In this document: positions 15,608-22,686 of the stretch, one piece after another
How positions within the stretch are numbered: position 1 is the stretch's first letter
Layout of the letters: the number at the start of each line of letters is the position of its first letter
DNA from: Oscillospiraceae bacterium
Lineage (GTDB): Bacteria > Bacillota > Clostridia > Oscillospirales > UBA929
Direction: 5' to 3'
NCBI GenBank assembly: GCA_009784085.1
Contig: WRCJ01000003.1
Location: 1 to 38,947 of the forward strand
DNA length: 38,947 bases
Position numbers and translations under genes: made by a program
The notes under the pieces: model-generated
The model's input: only the letters and a program-made list of their open reading frames with translations
Told to the model about the DNA's origin: nothing
Database searches by the model: none

Positions 15608-16495
15608 ATGAAACGATTCACCCTGCGCCGCCGCGAGGCGCTGACCGGGCTGGGATTCGCCGCCGTGCCGCTGCTGGGCTTCGCGGCGTTCTATGTGGTC
15701 CCCTTCGGCATCACCGTCGCCAAAACCCTCTCGGGCGGCGTGTCGGGGTTCAACTTCACGGGCTTCTCCAACTACGTCAGCGTCTTGAACAGCGAAGCCT
15801 TCCGGCTGGCGGCGGGCAATACTTTCAAGTTCATCGGCGTGGGCGTGCCGCTGCTGATGGCGCTATCGCTGGGCGTGGCGTTGTTGCTCAACATGCGGCT
15901 CCGGGGCGGCCGCCGCATCCGGGGCGGCGACGGGTTCAGGGCGGCCTATGTGCTGCCGCTGGTGCTGCCTACCGCCTCGGTGATCCTGGTGTTCGAGATC
16001 CTGTTCGAAAGCGGCGGCGCCATCAATTACGCGCTGGACAAGCTGGGGCTGGAACCGGTCAATTTCCTGCGCTCGCCGAACACCTTCTGGATACTGCTGT
16101 TGCTCTTTATCTGGAAGAACATCGGCTACGGCATTATCCTCATGCTGGGCGGCTTGGTCCAAATCCCCAAAGAATACTACGAAGCCGCCCGGGCAGATGG
16201 CGCGGGCGGCTTTACCTGCCTGCGCCGGATCACGTTGCCGCTGATGGCCCCCACCTTCCTGTTCGTGACCGTGATCTCCATCGTGGGGGCGTTCAAGTCC
16301 TTCCGCGAAGCTTTCGCCCTGGCTGGGGCCTACCCGCACGAGAGCATCTATATGCTCCAACACTTCATGATCAACAACTTCGCGCGGCTGAATTACCCCC
16401 GCCTGTCGGTGGCCGCCGTGCTGACCTTCTTGGTGATATTCGCGTTCGTTTTAGTCCTATTTTTGCGGCGGGGCAAGGGCGGTGTGGCAGAATGA
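15608..16495 (+). CDS. Carbohydrate ABC transporter permease, UgpA/MalF type
   Basis: 295 residues; ATG at 15608 with GGGGAGGGG upstream. About six membrane helices. The cytosolic EAA loop reads YYEAARADGAGGFTCLRRIT and is followed by LPLMAP, typical of the first permease of sugar ABC systems (CUT1). It pairs with the next permease and docks an ATPase of the MsmX/MsmK type that is not in the window. Stop overlaps the next start by 4 bp (ATGA). Confidence 0.93.
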   Translation: MKRFTLRRREALTGLGFAAVPLLGFAAFYVVPFGITVAKTLSGGVSGFNFTGFSNYVSVLNSEAFRLAAGNTFKFIGVGVPLLMALSLGVALLLNMRLRGGRRIRGGDGFRAAYVLPLVLPTASVILVFEILFESGGAINYALDKLGLEPVNFLRSPNTFWILLLLFIWKNIGYGIILMLGGLVQIPKEYYEAARADGAGGFTCLRRITLPLMAPTFLFVTVISIVGAFKSFREAFALAGAYPHESIYMLQHFMINNFARLNYPRLSVAAVLTFLVIFAFVLVLFLRRGKGGVAE

Positions 16496-17331
16496 CCAGG
16501 CGTACCCTCATATACTCGGCCCTCGGCCTGCTGGCGGTGATGACCCTGTTCCCGCTTCTCTACATGGTCACCAACTCCTTCATGGGGGGGGCGGAATACT
16601 ACCGCTACTACGGCAACCTGCCCCAGGGGCTGTCCGGGCGCAACCCGATGCACTTGATCCCGGAATGGATCACGCTGGACGGGTACTGGGAGATACTGTT
16701 TTCACGGCCCCAGTACCTGGTGAAGTTCTGGTCCTCGCTTTTTCTCAGCGGCACCATCCTGGCAGGGCAGATGGTCGTGGCGGTGCTGGGGGGCTACGCC
16801 TTCGCCCGGTTCCGGTTCCCGGGGCGCAACGCCATCTTCTTCTTGATCATCCTGCTCATGATGATGCCCCTTCAGGTCACGCTGGTACCCAATTACATTG
16901 TGCTGGAACAATTGGGGCTGGTCGGCGGGTACGCGGCGGTCATCTTGCCGGGCGTGTTCTCGGCTTTCGGGGTGTTCCTGATGCGGCAGGTCATGTTGAC
17001 CCTCCCCCCCGAAATGTTTGAAGCCGCCCGGTTGGACGGCGCGGGGTCGTGGAGGGCATTATGGCGGATCTGCCTGCCCAACTGCAAATCCGGCCTCGCG
17101 GCGCTTGCCATTTTGAGCTTTGCCGACAGTTGGAACATGGTAGAGCAACCGGTGGTGTTTTTGAAGGACGCCAATATGTACCCCATGAGCGTGTTCTTGA
17201 CGCAAGTCAACGCCATGCGCCCCGAGGCGGGGTTCGCCTGCGGCCTGCTGTCGGTGGCGCCCGCGCTGTTGCTGTTCCTGCGGTTCAAGGACGAAATGGT
17301 GATGGGCATTGAATATTCGGCGGTGAAGTGA
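16492..17331 (+). CDS. Carbohydrate ABC transporter permease, UgpE/MalG type
   Basis: 279 residues with six predicted helices; starts MTRRTLIYSALGLLAVMTLF. The EAA loop is MFEAARLDGAGSWRALWRIC then LPNCKSGLAALAIL, the usual MalG-type form. Translationally coupled to the preceding permease. Together they form the membrane pore for the sugar held by the lipoprotein(s). No ATPase gene is adjacent, as is common when one ATPase serves several sugar systems. Confidence 0.93.
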   Translation: MTRRTLIYSALGLLAVMTLFPLLYMVTNSFMGGAEYYRYYGNLPQGLSGRNPMHLIPEWITLDGYWEILFSRPQYLVKFWSSLFLSGTILAGQMVVAVLGGYAFARFRFPGRNAIFFLIILLMMMPLQVTLVPNYIVLEQLGLVGGYAAVILPGVFSAFGVFLMRQVMLTLPPEMFEAARLDGAGSWRALWRICLPNCKSGLAALAILSFADSWNMVEQPVVFLKDANMYPMSVFLTQVNAMRPEAGFACGLLSVAPALLLFLRFKDEMVMGIEYSAVK

Positions 17332-17350
17332 CCGCCGCAAGGGGGCGGTC
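17330..17350 (+). terminator. Intra-operon hairpin after the second permease
   Basis: GACCGCC (17330-17336) pairs with GGCGGTC (17344-17350), overlapping the permease stop codon. There is no T-tract, so it may attenuate or protect mRNA rather than terminate it. Confidence 0.3.
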
Positions 17351-17373
17351 GCCAACCGCCCGCGGAGGGTATC

Positions 17374-18459
17374 ATGAAAAAAGCGGTTAGGATCATCACG
17401 GTGGCCGGCCTTGTCCTGTTGGCCGTCCTCACCTTTGTCTCGCGGTCGATATACAACAAGAACCTGCCCCAGGTCACTGCCGCCAAACTGGACGTGGGGC
17501 TAGTCCCCCTGACGTGGGAGACGGTCGGGGCCCTCGAATACCCCGGCGCGGCTACTCTCAAGGCAGGGGGGACCTGGACGGTAAGCGAGGTGTTTGTCAA
17601 GGACGGGGACGTAGTGCGCGTAGGCGACTTGCTGTGCAGTTTTGACACGCGGGTCTTCGACATGGACAGGCAGGCGATGGAACTGGAAGTCCTGCGGCTA
17701 CAAAACGCGCTGGCCGCGATGGACGACTGGCGGCCTCAAAGCGCCGCGGAACGCCGCGCCAAATCGTACCAGCAATCCGAAACCACCGCGTCGCTGGAAC
17801 TGGCCGAGCAGCGGCTTGCGTATGCCCTCTCCCAGGCGCCGCCGGGAAATGGGCTGCACACGGACTGCGCCGGCGCGGTGTACGGCCTTGCGATGGAGCC
17901 GGGGGACACGCTCCTTTTTGGGGACGCCCTGCTGTCCATCCTGCCCGACGAGCTGCCCGAACTCGAATTCTCCCTGCCGCCCAAGGAAGGGGAGGCTTTC
18001 GGTCCCGGCGTGATAGTCCAGGCCCAAGTGGCGACCATCCGGCGGGACAACGAAGGCAAAACGGTGTTTGCCCGCCAGGCCGTATCGGGGCAGGTGTTCA
18101 GCAGCGTGCTGCGTGGCGGCCAATGGGAGTGCCGGGCTCGCCTCAATGCCTTTGAGGGCGCGCCCGTGGCCGGCCAGGAGGTGCCCCTGAAGGTGACCCA
18201 GCCAGGGGAGACGCAGAACTATATGGCCCCCCTGGGCTGTCTGTTCGAATGGGAAAACCAAAAGATAGTGTATGAGATCGCCCGCCGCCCCGGGCTGTTT
18301 GGCGAGGAAAACTACCTGACCGCGGTGGTCGTGGAGGTGCTGTACGACAACGGGAAACATGTATCGCTGGTGGGCGATAGGCTCCACTGGCAAATGCCAT
18401 TGGCGGAAAACATTTCCCAGCCGGTGATTGACGGGGACGTAGTTTGGGTGCGGGATTGA
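17374..18459 (+). CDS. HlyD/membrane-fusion-like protein
   Basis: 361 residues; GGAGG stands 6 bases before ATG. One N-terminal membrane helix (about 9-26), then a lipoyl-like half motif (WTVSEVFVKDGDVVRVGDLL), a short coiled-coil hairpin (about 90-150) and beta-rich domains, the plan of periplasmic/membrane-fusion adaptor proteins. Such proteins normally work with an exporter, yet the neighbours are sugar import permeases and a binding protein, with no exporter partner visible. It may be a structural or regulatory accessory of the importer, or assist an exporter encoded elsewhere. A partial decayed copy of its middle region is at 12984-13205. Confidence 0.65.
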   Translation: MKKAVRIITVAGLVLLAVLTFVSRSIYNKNLPQVTAAKLDVGLVPLTWETVGALEYPGAATLKAGGTWTVSEVFVKDGDVVRVGDLLCSFDTRVFDMDRQAMELEVLRLQNALAAMDDWRPQSAAERRAKSYQQSETTASLELAEQRLAYALSQAPPGNGLHTDCAGAVYGLAMEPGDTLLFGDALLSILPDELPELEFSLPPKEGEAFGPGVIVQAQVATIRRDNEGKTVFARQAVSGQVFSSVLRGGQWECRARLNAFEGAPVAGQEVPLKVTQPGETQNYMAPLGCLFEWENQKIVYEIARRPGLFGEENYLTAVVVEVLYDNGKHVSLVGDRLHWQMPLAENISQPVIDGDVVWVRD

Positions 18460-18493
18460 CATCTTTAATTGTGTTAGCGAGGAAGTGAAAGGT

Positions 18494-18523
18494 ATGTGCA
18501 GAACAAGCATGTGCAGAACAAGG
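18494..18523. repeat. 15-bp tandem duplication at the start of binding protein copy 2
   Basis: ATGTGCAGAACAAGC (18494-18508) is followed by the same 15 bases with a final G instead of C (18509-18523), so the start codon and first codons (MCRTS/MCRTR) are duplicated in frame. Confidence 0.9.
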
Positions 18524-19954
18524 ATGGGTAGCGGCGGCCTGAAAAAGCGGCGGTCGGACATCCCGGCGCGAACGACGCGTAAACGCTTGGGGGCCGTTTC
18601 CCTGGCCGCCGCATTGCTAATGGGCCTATTACTGGTGGTCGCGGGGTGTCAACCGAGCAACAATATTGTCAACCCCATCCCCGACACGCCCATTGACTTG
18701 ACGCCAACGGACGAATTGGTGCTATATCTGCCGGGCTACCAGTTTTTAGACCCTGGGTTCATGGCCGCCGTGAAGGCCTTTGAAAATACGTATCCAGGCG
18801 TGAAGGTAACTGTCGAGGTAATCGGCGCCCCGGACAGGGTGCCTGAAGGTGACTACCAAACCCGTATCAACACGGAAGCGATGGCCGGCACCGGGCCTGA
18901 TGTCTTCCTAACGAGTTACTTTTTTGACATGTATGAAACCATGGAATTGGGCGCATATCTCAACTTGGAGCCAATCATAGCTGAAGATGAGGACTTTGCT
19001 CTGGAAGATTATAACGGCACAGTGATGGATGCGGGGGTTTACAAGGGCGGGCGTTATATCATCCCGCTGAAATATTATCTGCCCATATTGCTGACAGAAC
19101 AGGGGATTTTGGACGACATTGGATTTGATATAGCCCAAGACGTCAATTTTATTTCCTTTTTCAATGAAGTCGCGGACAGTTTGCCAAAAGCGCGGGAAAA
19201 CCCCTCTTTTATCCGACTGCTCGGTGATAGGATTGCGTATGAATTTACACAGATAGCGGGGGTATCTTTGATAGACCGGGAACGTGAGATCATTTTACCG
19301 GACGAGAAGGGGCTGCGCGCCGTTTGCGAATCGTATAAGCCCTATTGGGTCATCGATTCCCTCCGCGACGACCAAGCGACTACATTCGGTGGAAATGTAT
19401 GGTCGGTTATCCAAGAGGGCGCGATTGTTTTTGGCGAATATCAATTAGATATATTTAATACGGTTTTTGACTTGAGCCAAATGAAAGCCACAGGGTATAC
19501 GCCGGTGTTGTCAGCCATACGCCGTGCGGACGGCGGGTTAAACGCCTCCGTAGGCCAGAGCGTGGCGATCCGCGCCGGTAGCCCCAACCAGCTCAACGCA
19601 TGGAGATATATCAAGATCCTGCTGTCCGAGTCCATGCAGAATGGCGGATCTGACATCGCAAGGAGTTGTGGTTTCCCGGTCAACAAGGCGGCTTTACGCC
19701 GTGAACTTGATGGAATCCTTAAAGAAGATACGCTTATCAATACCCCGGAAGGAAAACGGATATTCCAAGCGGTACCTTGGTCGGATAAGGAACCGTATCT
19801 GGTATTGCATGAAAGCATTACGAGCTGCACGTTGCCTGATATGGCGACAAATTGGCTCTATAGTTCCATGAAGCCTTGGTTCGACGGCAAGAAGAGCTAC
19901 GAAGATTGCCTGGAAGATCTGCGGCAGAGACTGACTCTTTATTTCTCTGAATAG
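18494..19954 (+). CDS. ABC transporter solute-binding lipoprotein (family 1), copy 2
   Basis: 486 residues from ATG 18494 (GAGG 9-11 bases upstream). Other starts at 18485 (GTG), 18509 and 18524 are possible. The lipobox is LLLVVAGC, after an unusually long charged n-region. The mature sequence parallels copy 1: PIDLTPTDELVLYLPGYQFL, YKGGRYIIPLKYYLPILLTE, AIRAGSPNQLNAWRYIKILL and a shared ending (MKPWFDGKKSYEDCLEDL onward). The two are clear paralogs but far from identical, so they may serve different sugars. It is the last gene of the plus-strand cluster and is followed by a hairpin. Confidence 0.88.
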   Translation: MCRTSMCRTRMGSGGLKKRRSDIPARTTRKRLGAVSLAAALLMGLLLVVAGCQPSNNIVNPIPDTPIDLTPTDELVLYLPGYQFLDPGFMAAVKAFENTYPGVKVTVEVIGAPDRVPEGDYQTRINTEAMAGTGPDVFLTSYFFDMYETMELGAYLNLEPIIAEDEDFALEDYNGTVMDAGVYKGGRYIIPLKYYLPILLTEQGILDDIGFDIAQDVNFISFFNEVADSLPKARENPSFIRLLGDRIAYEFTQIAGVSLIDREREIILPDEKGLRAVCESYKPYWVIDSLRDDQATTFGGNVWSVIQEGAIVFGEYQLDIFNTVFDLSQMKATGYTPVLSAIRRADGGLNASVGQSVAIRAGSPNQLNAWRYIKILLSESMQNGGSDIARSCGFPVNKAALRRELDGILKEDTLINTPEGKRIFQAVPWSDKEPYLVLHESITSCTLPDMATNWLYSSMKPWFDGKKSYEDCLEDLRQRLTLYFSE

Positions 19955-19969
19955 CTTACCTATATTGGA

Positions 19970-19998
19970 GGCTGCCGCGCTTTCTTGGTGCGACAGCC
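19970..19998 (+). terminator. Terminator hairpin after the ABC region
   Basis: GGCTGCCGCGCT pairs with GGTGCGACAGCC (19970-19998) with one internal mismatch and a G-T pair; CCTTT follows. It lies 16 bases past the binding-protein stop. The rest of the gap to 20099 shows no gene. Confidence 0.55.
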
Positions 19999-20099
19999 CC
20001 TTTACTTTGCACGATCAAAAACGAAAGACACTGGCATCAACGCTTGTGTTGAGACGATGGCGTGTATGCCGTCATGACCGCCCGGAAAGGGCAGCACAC

Positions 20100-20972
20100 T
20101 CAGTAACTACACGTTTTTCTCCGATGTTTCCGCCCCACCAACATCGCGCACACGCCAAGTGCAGATGCGATTAAGACAATTATCCAAACGAGCGCATTGA
20201 CACCATCGCCTGTTTGGGGAGCCGTAACGGTTGGTGGTTGCGCGGTTGTGGGTGGAGTAGCCGATGGGGGCGGGGTCTCGGTAGAGGGTTCTGTTCTATC
20301 CACATGCAAAGTTATATTTCTATGATCCTTATCGAAAGATAACACGGCTTGAAAATCGTAATCCCCACTTAGGCTTTCCAGATACTCCTGTGCAAACAAA
20401 ATTTTCATTAAGCCGCGATCCCATTCCGCCGTGTAATTCGAAGGATCGACATCCTCTCCGCCACGGGTTAGCGTAATGAGATTGTAGTCATAATCCGAAC
20501 CTGGATAGGGGATTATCCATTCTTCTCCGAACTTTTGCACGTTCCAAGTGAGAATCCTCAGACCCTTTTTATATAGATCGGCGACAAGCGTATACTCCCC
20601 ATTGGCCAGTGTTTTTAGATACGCCTCTTCGAGTGTGATGATCGTGCAATCGTCCATGAGCGTAAAGTTGTAATTCGATGGATCGATTTCCTCGCCATAT
20701 ATGGTTTGTTGGCCTGGATAATAGTATAGCTTGACCTTCTCCGCATGGTCAAACTCGATGCTTGCGGACACTGTTCCGCTACCTGTAAATGTGTCGAAAT
20801 AAATCGGCACCTGCATCTCTGCCGTCGCATTTATAGACATGGTAGAGGAAGTAGGCTGTCCAACCTCTGCGTCCATGGCTGATTGCGAAGCGCGCGCCGC
20901 CAATGAACTCATAGGGAGCTGCAGGAGAATCGCAATGAGAAGAATGCATAAACCTCTTTTTATGGTTTGCAC
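20100..20972 (-). CDS. Secreted surface protein with two X2-like modules and C-terminal anchor
   Basis: 290 residues. Signal peptide (about 1-29), then two modules in the style of CBM_X2/Ig-like domains: DPSNYNFTLMDDCTIITLEE followed by AYLKTLANGEYTL, and DPSNYTAEWDRGLMKILFAQ followed by EYLESLSGDYDFQAV. A Pro/Thr-rich wall-spanning stretch (about 228-255) comes next. The C-terminus has PQTGDG, a hydrophobic helix and RKHRRK, which resembles a sortase sorting signal but with Ala in place of the leading Leu (APQTGD rather than LPQTGD). It is thus probably wall- or membrane-attached. It is downstream of the sigma/anti-sigma pair and could be a target of that system. Confidence 0.7.
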   Translation of the reverse strand: MQTIKRGLCILLIAILLQLPMSSLAARASQSAMDAEVGQPTSSTMSINATAEMQVPIYFDTFTGSGTVSASIEFDHAEKVKLYYYPGQQTIYGEEIDPSNYNFTLMDDCTIITLEEAYLKTLANGEYTLVADLYKKGLRILTWNVQKFGEEWIIPYPGSDYDYNLITLTRGGEDVDPSNYTAEWDRGLMKILFAQEYLESLSGDYDFQAVLSFDKDHRNITLHVDRTEPSTETPPPSATPPTTAQPPTVTAPQTGDGVNALVWIIVLIASALGVCAMLVGRKHRRKTCSY

Positions 20973-21116
20973 AGGAAAAACCCCTTTCGTTTGTAATTTG
21001 GCCTACTACCATAATAACAATCCGAAAGGGGCAGCTCTTACAGGGCATTCGAAAAAATATTGCACAAAACTTCAAGCATAATGCTATGTAATGTTGCTAG
21101 GTGAAAGTTGTTCAGC

Positions 21117-21839
21117 TCACGCTACCGAACGGGCAATTTGCAATAAATCCCCCACGGGAAGCAAGCCGGCTAAGGCAAATGAGAATCCGTTCCGTGTCCA
21201 CACGATATTGGAATATGCGTCCTCGTCGTATGTTTCGCTGATGTGATATGTAATACCATCGTATGCCTCGGTTCGATATTTTGAATGCTCAATATCGAGG
21301 CCATGTGCAGCGAGCAACGCGACATCAAGCATAAACATATTCCTGTTTTCATCCATATAGATTTTGAAACAATCATACCCTAAAATTTCCTCAGCAAGCA
21401 GTGTGTATCCATCAGGGAGGTAATGCGGTAAAAAATCCTGGGCGGTTTTAGTTTCGACGTTCGGATTCTCTGGTGTATCGGTATCCCCGCCATCGGCATC
21501 ATCGAAGGTAATGCGAATATGATCGTTGTAGAACTGGACAATGGCGTCTCGTACAGCAGCTCTAACTTGGGGATTCACCATGAGCAAAGATGCTAAAAGG
21601 GTAGAGAGAACACATATTACGATAACTGCCGCCCGTGTAAATGATAGCGCCCGTTTGGCAACAGCTCTATTCCTTTCCCGCGAAAACAACTTATCCATTC
21701 TACGAATGTGTTCTTTGCTAAAAGGGTGTTCTCGGAGTATATCTCCCTCAGGTGGCATTGCGATCATATCCTCTTGAAAGTTCGCTTGGACAGCTTCCGT
21801 CAACAACGAGTCGAACACCGTGCTCCCAATGTTAATCAT
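21117..21839 (-). CDS. Anti-sigma factor-like membrane protein (DUF4367-type)
   Basis: 240 residues; start at 21839 overlaps the sigma stop by 8 bp, indicating coupling. The N-terminal cytosolic part (about 1-58) would bind sigma; a single membrane helix (about 61-83, RAAVIVICVLSTLLASLLMV) separates it from an outside domain. That domain has YLPDGYTLLAEEI and a late IVWTRNGFSFAL, as in DUF4367 proteins often attached to anti-sigma factors. It probably holds the partner sigma factor at the membrane until an envelope signal releases it. Confidence 0.75.
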   Translation of the reverse strand: MINIGSTVFDSLLTEAVQANFQEDMIAMPPEGDILREHPFSKEHIRRMDKLFSRERNRAVAKRALSFTRAAVIVICVLSTLLASLLMVNPQVRAAVRDAIVQFYNDHIRITFDDADGGDTDTPENPNVETKTAQDFLPHYLPDGYTLLAEEILGYDCFKIYMDENRNMFMLDVALLAAHGLDIEHSKYRTEAYDGITYHISETYDEDAYSNIVWTRNGFSFALAGLLPVGDLLQIARSVA

Positions 21840-22389
21840 CAATAAAACCTTCTTTCCGCAGAGAATCATACAACTTGCGCCGTAATCTGTGGATGCGGAC
21901 AGCTGTAGCGTTTTTGTTGCTACCGATCAGTTCTGCGATCTCGCAGTCGGTTTTCCCTAGCAAGCACTTCATTTCGATTAATGATTTGTTGATTGGGTCA
22001 AGTTGTGATATGTGGTACTGCAATCTGTTTGCTGCTTCTTTCCCAGCAACAATTCGAAATACATCCGGCAAACCATCTCCGACAAAGGGTTCCACATCCT
22101 CCAATAAAGCGTGATCCAAACGATTCTCTTGTTCCAATTTGTTCAGCGCAGCACTCTTCACCATAATGACAATCAAAGTCCCTGTCCTCTTACAGGGATC
22201 AGAAAAATATTTTTCCTTGTGACGAATCATTCGAAGGAACGCTTCGTGAACAGCTTCCTCCGCCCATGCCTTGTTTTTCGTGATAGACAGCGCGACTTTT
22301 AAACATCTACCACGGTGCGCGTTGTAGAATTCTGCGAATATATCGCGTTCCTCGTCTTTTTCGAGCATAGCAATGTAAAATGATAACAA
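21832..22389 (-). CDS. ECF-type RNA polymerase sigma factor
   Basis: 185 residues. The start is a TTG at 22389 with GGAGG about 6 bases upstream; ATG at 22368 is an alternative. Sigma region 2 spans about 15-85 (FAEFYNAHRGRCLKVALSIT, AWAEEAVHEAFLRMI) and region 4 about 125-180 (LIEMKCLLGKTDCEIAELIG, then AVRIHRLRRKLYD). It would direct polymerase to a small regulon, probably including its own operon. No clear own promoter could be assigned. The downstream anti-sigma gene overlaps it. Confidence 0.88.
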   Translation of the reverse strand: MLSFYIAMLEKDEERDIFAEFYNAHRGRCLKVALSITKNKAWAEEAVHEAFLRMIRHKEKYFSDPCKRTGTLIVIMVKSAALNKLEQENRLDHALLEDVEPFVGDGLPDVFRIVAGKEAANRLQYHISQLDPINKSLIEMKCLLGKTDCEIAELIGSNKNATAVRIHRLRRKLYDSLRKEGFIDD

Positions 22390-22601
22390 AGAATCCCTCC
22401 CTAAACGATGGGGCTACGATAGAACTATGATAGCGCGAAAGAACATATTCTTTATCGATATATATCTTATCGTTCAAATTATACGCACCTTAATTTTCGC
22501 ACAGCAAACTTCATGCGGGTTCCCTGCGCCACGATGTAGGTGAAGGCTGGTCCCATGAAACTACCCGCCCATGAGGTTGAGGCATGGACAGATGGATATG
22601 C
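22390..22601. other. Intergenic region between the sigma factor and glgP
   Basis: No supported gene. There is an AT-rich stretch with a CGATA/TATCG near-palindrome (about 22456-22472), then a conserved-looking GC-richer stretch (about 22490-22600) that fits no recognised RNA family. It could hold the sigma promoter on minus. Confidence 0.4.
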
Positions 22602-22632
22602 GCAAAGCCGGGGGGGAGCCCCCCGGCTTTGC
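22602..22632 (+). terminator. Strong hairpin, 14-bp stem
   Basis: GCAAAGCCGGGGGG (22602-22615) pairs perfectly with CCCCCCGGCTTTGC (22619-22632), with a 3-base loop. TTTT follows on the plus strand. By position it should end the glycogen operon on the minus strand, where there is no T-tract; it may work in both directions. Confidence 0.65.
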
Positions 22633-22646
22633 TTTTACCTTTATTT

Positions 22647-22686
22647 CTATTTTGTCCCTACGCCCTGCTATTTTGTCCCTACGCCC
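22647..22686. repeat. 21-bp tandem duplication spanning the glgP stop codon
   Basis: CTATTTTGTCCCTACGCCC at 22647-22665 recurs at 22668-22686. The second copy contains the glgP stop (TAG on minus, 22668-22670); the first holds another TAG in the same frame 21 bp later, so readthrough would add seven residues (QGVGTK-like) and stop. Confidence 0.9.

Noticed and set aside
22490-22600. Possible SRP RNA, 6S RNA or riboswitch
   Set aside because: No diagnostic motif of these families could be recognised; left as an unexplained stretch.
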